The notes beneath the pieces are model-generated. The model saw only the letters and a list, made by a program, of their open reading frames with translations. It did no database searches and had not been told where the DNA came from. A stretch of 8,173 bases of DNA from Ilumatobacteraceae bacterium. Lineage in GTDB: Bacteria; Actinomycetota; Acidimicrobiia; Acidimicrobiales; Ilumatobacteraceae. This document shows, piece after piece, positions 5,681-8,173 of this stretch. Numbering within the stretch: the first letter of the stretch is position 1; the number at the start of each line of letters is the position of its first letter. Both the position numbers and the translations under genes were made by a program. The stretch lies in contig SKSP01000340.1 in the NCBI GenBank assembly GCA_007122945.1, forward strand, positions 1-8,173, read 5' to 3'.

Positions 5681-6608
5681 GCAGCACGGCCACCGAGGTG
5701 GCCCGGGGGAGGTCGATGGCGACGCGGTCCCAGCTCCGCCCGCCGTCGGCGGACACGTAGATCCGGTCGTCCGGTGCGGCGAGGACGGCGACGTCACCGT
5801 CGGCGGCGAGATGGCCGGTGCCGACGGTTCCGCCGAGATCGTCGGGCAGGCCGTCGGTGCAGCGGACGAACCGCTCGCCGTCGAGCCGGTGGACGGCGCT
5901 GTCGCGCCCGGCGTGCCCCGACGAGGCGGCGACGAGCACCCCGTCACGGGTGGGGGCGACGGCGAGGAGGTACGTCGAGTGCAGCCCGTCGACGTGATGA
6001 CGCCACGTGCGCCCGCGGTCGTCGCTGAGACCGAGCCCGCGCGCTCCCGTGGCCGCCCACACGCGACCGTCGGGGTGGGCGCACACCTGATGGACGTCGT
6101 CGGCGAGGTCGATCGTGGCGTGCCACGTGTGACCACCGTCGTCGGACCGCAGGATCCCGCCGACGTGGACGTTGGCGTAGAGGGCGTCGCTCGCCGACGC
6201 GAGGCTGAACGTCGCGGCGGCGCCTCCCCACGGGGTGTGCCAGTCCTCGCTGGTCGGGGCGGACGCGAACGTGCTGACCGTCTCGAATCCCGTGCCGCGC
6301 TGGCGCCAGAGGGTCGCCCGCTCGCCGCCCAGCCAGACGTCGCCCCGATGGGCGACGAGGCAGCCGGCGCTGGCCCCGTCGAGCGTGGCGACGGGTGCCG
6401 CCCCCGTCCCGTCGATCCGCCAGACCCGGCGGCCGTCGACGAGCACCAGCAGGTCGTCGCCGTCGGGAGCGATCGCGGTCACGTGGCCGTGCGGTCGTGG
6501 CGCGGAGCCGTCGAGTCGGTGGACCCCCTGGACGGTGCCGATGACGATCCGGTGTGCGTGGGCGCGCAGGCGGTCGGGGAGAGTGGTCTCGGTGTGCGTG
6601 TCGATCAT
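5673..6608 (-). CDS. BNR/Asp-box repeat, sialidase-like beta-propeller protein
   Basis: A 311-residue protein with three clear Asp-box motifs of the form S-x-D-x-G-x-T-W: SDDGGHTW (155-162), SDDRGRTW (195-202) and SADGGRSW (286-293). Between them are short beta-strand blocks of the propeller kind, such as GRVWAATGARGLGLS and DRIYVSADGG, and earlier degenerate blades (RRVWRIDG, GDVWLGGE). This predicts a six- or seven-bladed propeller as in sialidases, sortilins and photosystem assembly factors. Catalytic sialidase residues (an FRIP motif, arginine triad) are not apparent, so a binding or scaffold role is more likely than glycosidase activity. There is no signal peptide, so it appears cytoplasmic, unusual for Asp-box proteins. 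ATG 6608 is chosen; GTG 6617 would add three residues. Neither has a good Shine-Dalgarno. No function can be named. Confidence 0.78.
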   Translation of the reverse strand: MIDTHTETTLPDRLRAHAHRIVIGTVQGVHRLDGSAPRPHGHVTAIAPDGDDLLVLVDGRRVWRIDGTGAAPVATLDGASAGCLVAHRGDVWLGGERATLWRQRGTGFETVSTFASAPTSEDWHTPWGGAAATFSLASASDALYANVHVGGILRSDDGGHTWHATIDLADDVHQVCAHPDGRVWAATGARGLGLSDDRGRTWRHHVDGLHSTYLLAVAPTRDGVLVAASSGHAGRDSAVHRLDGERFVRCTDGLPDDLGGTVGTGHLAADGDVAVLAAPDDRIYVSADGGRSWDRVAIDLPRATSVAVLPD

Positions 6609-6617
6609 GTCCGGCAC

Positions 6618-6646
6618 GGTAGAACTTCAACAGAACTCGAAGTCAA
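6618..6646 (-). promoter_or_regulatory. Possible promoter of the propeller gene
   Basis: On the minus strand TTGACT (6646-6641) is followed by a 17-base spacer and TCTACC (6623-6618), nine bases before ATG 6608. The -35 match is good and the -10 weak. The spacer holds two related copies of AGAACT (plus strand, 6621-6626 and 6632-6637) eleven bases apart and an ACTTC/GAAGT inverted pair (6624-6628, 6639-6643), which could be an activator site. Confidence 0.35.
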
Positions 6647-6660
6647 GGGCCGCGGTTCCG

Positions 6661-6730
6661 GTCGTCACACGCTCGTCGTCACACGCTCGTCGTCACGTCC
6701 CTCGTCGTCACACGCTCGTCGTCACACCAG
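6661..6730. repeat. Five-copy 14-bp tandem repeat just after the flavoprotein gene
   Basis: Unit GTCGTCACACGCTC starts at 6661, 6675 and 6704, with a 15-base variant (GTCGTCACGTCCCTC) at 6689 and a truncated copy at 6718. The last copy contains the stop codon of the minus-strand flavoprotein gene. Each copy supplies a minus-strand TGA (first bases 6724, 6710, 6695, 6681, 6667); because the period is not a multiple of three, all three frames are closed. Confidence 0.85.
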
Positions 6731-7903
6731 GGCGTCCGGTTCGGCGAGACCGAGGTGGATCGCGCCGGCCCGGTCGAAGATGGCGGCGTTGGCCGAGATG
6801 TGCCCCTGCAGCGCCGACGCGTCGCGCAGGCACCGTCCGAGGGGATGGTTGGCGGGTACGAGGCTCGTTCCCGCCAGGTCGCCCGCAGCCCGGACCACCT
6901 CCACCCCCATCCGGTTCGCGGTCGCGTTGGCGACGGCCACGGAGACGCGCGTGGCCGCATCGAGCGGCCGCCCGGCGACGGCGTGCTCCCACAGGTCGGC
7001 GAGCGTCACTTCGGCGAGGTGCACCGCGGCTGCCCACCTGCCTTCGGCGGCCATCAGGGCCCGTCGGGCCGCGGCGTTCTCGGCGAGGGGCACGAACTCG
7101 GGCGCGGGCGCCTTGGTGGGCAACAACGCGGTGACCTCGTCGAGTGCTCGGCGGGCGATCCCGAGCTGCGTCGCCGCCACGGAGGTGCCGATCACCCAGT
7201 TCCCGTTGCCGACGGTCCACGCGTGCGGATCGGTCCGGTGCGGCGACGCGATGCCGGTCCGGTACGTCCATGCCGCGGGGACGCGCTGCTGCTCGATCGT
7301 CAGCGTGTGGCTCCCGGTCCCCCGCAGCCCGATCGAGTCCCAGGTACGTTCGATCCGGGCGCGGTCGGCGGGCACGAGCACCCAGCGCAGCTCGAACGGC
7401 AGCTCCCCCTCGGCGGTGCCGTCGAGCGGGAGGACCGCGAGACCGCCGAGCCAGGTCGCGCCGTCGCACCCGCTCACGAAGTCCCAGCGCGCCTGCACCA
7501 GGTATCCGTCGTCCGCGGGGGTGAGGGTCCCACCGCCGGCGATCGACGCGGCGACGGCCGCGCGAGGGTCGGCCAGGACCTGGGTGGACCACGTCGGGTC
7601 ACCGCCGCTGGCGAGTTGCCCCAGGACCGCGGCCCCCTGCGTGACGACCCAGCCGAGTGACGCCTCGTGACGGGCCAACGCGAGCCCGTTCCGGAACCAC
7701 TCGAGCGGCGTCCGGCCGAGACCGCCGAGGTCGGTGGCGACGAGCTGTCGGAACAGACCGCTGGTCGCGGCGAGCTCGTACAGGTCGCCCGGGATGCGGC
7801 ACGCATCGGACAGCTCCGCCGTTCGGCGATCGGCCTCGTCGCCGAGCGCGGCCAACGTTCCGTGGAGGCCGTGGTCCGAGCGGTCGACCAGGTCGTTCGT
7901 CAT
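6722..7903 (-). CDS. Acyl-CoA dehydrogenase-fold flavoprotein (HsaA/DszC-type monooxygenase-like)
   Basis: A 393-residue protein of the length and order expected for the acyl-CoA dehydrogenase superfamily, closest by motif to the flavin-dependent monooxygenase branch (HsaA, HpaB-like, DszC). The N-terminal helical part has SGLFRQLVATDLGGLG (48-63), with LARHEASLGWVV (76-87). The beta domain contains GYLVQARWDFVSGCDGATW (133-151), the conserved flavin-side W-x-F-x-S-G pattern, and IGLRGTGSHTLTIEQQRVP (191-209). The C-terminal helical domain ends with HPLGRCLRDASALQGHISAN (353-372), the R-x-x-RDA-x-x-x-x-x-H pattern typical of this group. The acyl-CoA dehydrogenase catalytic Glu is not evident, favouring a monooxygenase or oxidase that needs a separate flavin reductase; none is encoded in this window. 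Substrate unknown. ATG 7903 is chosen because family similarity begins there; the in-frame upstream extension to 8113 is Arg/Ser/Pro-rich and looks non-coding. Confidence 0.82.
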   Translation of the reverse strand: MTNDLVDRSDHGLHGTLAALGDEADRRTAELSDACRIPGDLYELAATSGLFRQLVATDLGGLGRTPLEWFRNGLALARHEASLGWVVTQGAAVLGQLASGGDPTWSTQVLADPRAAVAASIAGGGTLTPADDGYLVQARWDFVSGCDGATWLGGLAVLPLDGTAEGELPFELRWVLVPADRARIERTWDSIGLRGTGSHTLTIEQQRVPAAWTYRTGIASPHRTDPHAWTVGNGNWVIGTSVAATQLGIARRALDEVTALLPTKAPAPEFVPLAENAAARRALMAAEGRWAAAVHLAEVTLADLWEHAVAGRPLDAATRVSVAVANATANRMGVEVVRAAGDLAGTSLVPANHPLGRCLRDASALQGHISANAAIFDRAGAIHLGLAEPDALV

Positions 7904-8173
7904 GGACCCGAACGTAGGGGTCCCGACGCACCGCGGCGTCCCGGAGGACCGGGAGCCCCACTGGTGGATCTCCGGGATCCCCGCCGGTTCCCGACGAGTG
8001 CCGGGCCGATCCCTGTTGGACGACGCGGCGCGGTCCGCGTACGCTCGTCGGAGTGAGGACAGGTCGGCGATTTCGGTGCCCCGGGCGGACCCGGGGACGA
8101 TGACGCCACCCAACGGCGCGTCCCGACCGAGGGGTCCGTCCGGGGAGTGCCACCCCGCCCCCGCACGCTGACA
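7904..8173. other. Non-coding 3'-edge region upstream of the flavoprotein gene
   Basis: I see no convincing gene in these 270 bases. On the plus strand TTGGAC (8016-8021), an 18-base spacer and TACGCT (8040-8045) could form a rightward promoter. A perfect CCCCGGG/CCCGGGG hairpin with loop CGGA lies at 8079-8096. Short plus-strand frames at GTG 8053 (16 codons, Arg-rich) and ATG 8100 (23 codons) overlap by ATGA, and a frame from GTG 8147 runs off the window; any of these could belong to a divergent gene starting at or beyond the edge. Confidence 0.4.
7911..7916 (-). promoter_or_regulatory. Possible -10 element of the flavoprotein gene
   Basis: TACGTT on the minus strand fits the TAnnnT pattern and ends seven bases before ATG 7903, so transcription could start at the ATG itself. 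There is no usable Shine-Dalgarno between them and no good -35 (GACGCC at 7940-7935). Weak evidence, but consistent with a leaderless mRNA. Confidence 0.35.

Noticed and set aside
4361..6136. A 591-codon minus-strand frame opposite the TPR gene and propeller gene
   Set aside because: It is antisense to the TPR gene over most of its length and out of frame in the propeller gene; its composition is Arg/Gly/Pro-biased and typical of GC-rich shadow frames.
6661..6730. Tandem repeat considered as a CRISPR array
   Set aside because: Units are 14 bp and directly abutting, with no unique spacers.
5595..7670. A 691-codon plus-strand frame opposite the propeller and flavoprotein genes
   Set aside because: It crosses the convergent terminator, the intergenic promoter and the tandem repeat and has no domain signature, while the opposite strand has two good families.
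7904..8113. N-terminal extension of the flavoprotein to 8113
   Set aside because: The extension is rich in Arg, Ser, Gly and Pro and does not resemble the superfamily N-terminus, which starts naturally at ATG 7903.
1..8173. Search for a defence, toxin-antitoxin or mobile-element system
   Set aside because: No transposase, integrase, nuclease, reverse transcriptase or toxin-antitoxin motifs are visible; gene content looks chromosomal and ordinary.

Overview
This is a very GC-rich bacterial window. GC- or GTG-biased starts, Ala/Asp/Arg/Val-rich proteins, apparent leaderless promoters and a TraR/DksA-like gene followed by lspA and an rluD-type gene all suggest Actinomycetota. The overall protein style is compatible with Acidimicrobiia, but that class-level placement is inference. 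No RNA genes, insertion sequences, CRISPR arrays or phage genes were seen.

Left part (1-2337, + strand): a tightly packed housekeeping operon. The window opens inside a gene whose product has a long Lys/Ala/Pro histone-H1-like tail joined to a DksA/TraR-type domain that has lost all four zinc cysteines. It is followed by lipoprotein signal peptidase (lspA) and a RluA/RluD-type 23S rRNA pseudouridine synthase. lspA and the synthase overlap by ATGA. A strong palindrome at 2376-2424 ends the block.

Middle (2477-5644): a two-gene minus-strand unit, a TIGR03086/DinB-like putative metal-binding protein followed by a small cupin, is divergent from a 694-residue TPR protein on the plus strand. That protein ends in a coiled coil plus a winged-helix-like domain seen widely in large actinobacterial regulators. 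The 76-bp divergent intergenic region holds a perfect GTGACA-N5-TGTCAC palindrome. This overlaps a promoter that appears to give a leaderless mRNA, so it is a natural candidate operator.

Right part (5673-8173, mostly - strand): a cytoplasmic BNR/Asp-box beta-propeller-like protein and, upstream of it, an acyl-CoA-dehydrogenase-fold flavoprotein of the HsaA/DszC type. They are separated by a short 14-bp tandem repeat carrying stop codons in all three frames, followed by a probable separate promoter for the propeller gene. The TPR and propeller genes converge, and an 11-bp inverted repeat that contains both stop codons separates them. The last 270 bases hold no convincing gene; they contain candidate divergent promoters and a short GC hairpin.

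I see no clear defence, secretion or biosynthetic system here. The most unusual items are the Cys-less DksA domain with an H1-like tail, the missing canonical start of lspA, the regulator-like TPR protein with its palindrome, and the shared stop-codon/terminator stem.
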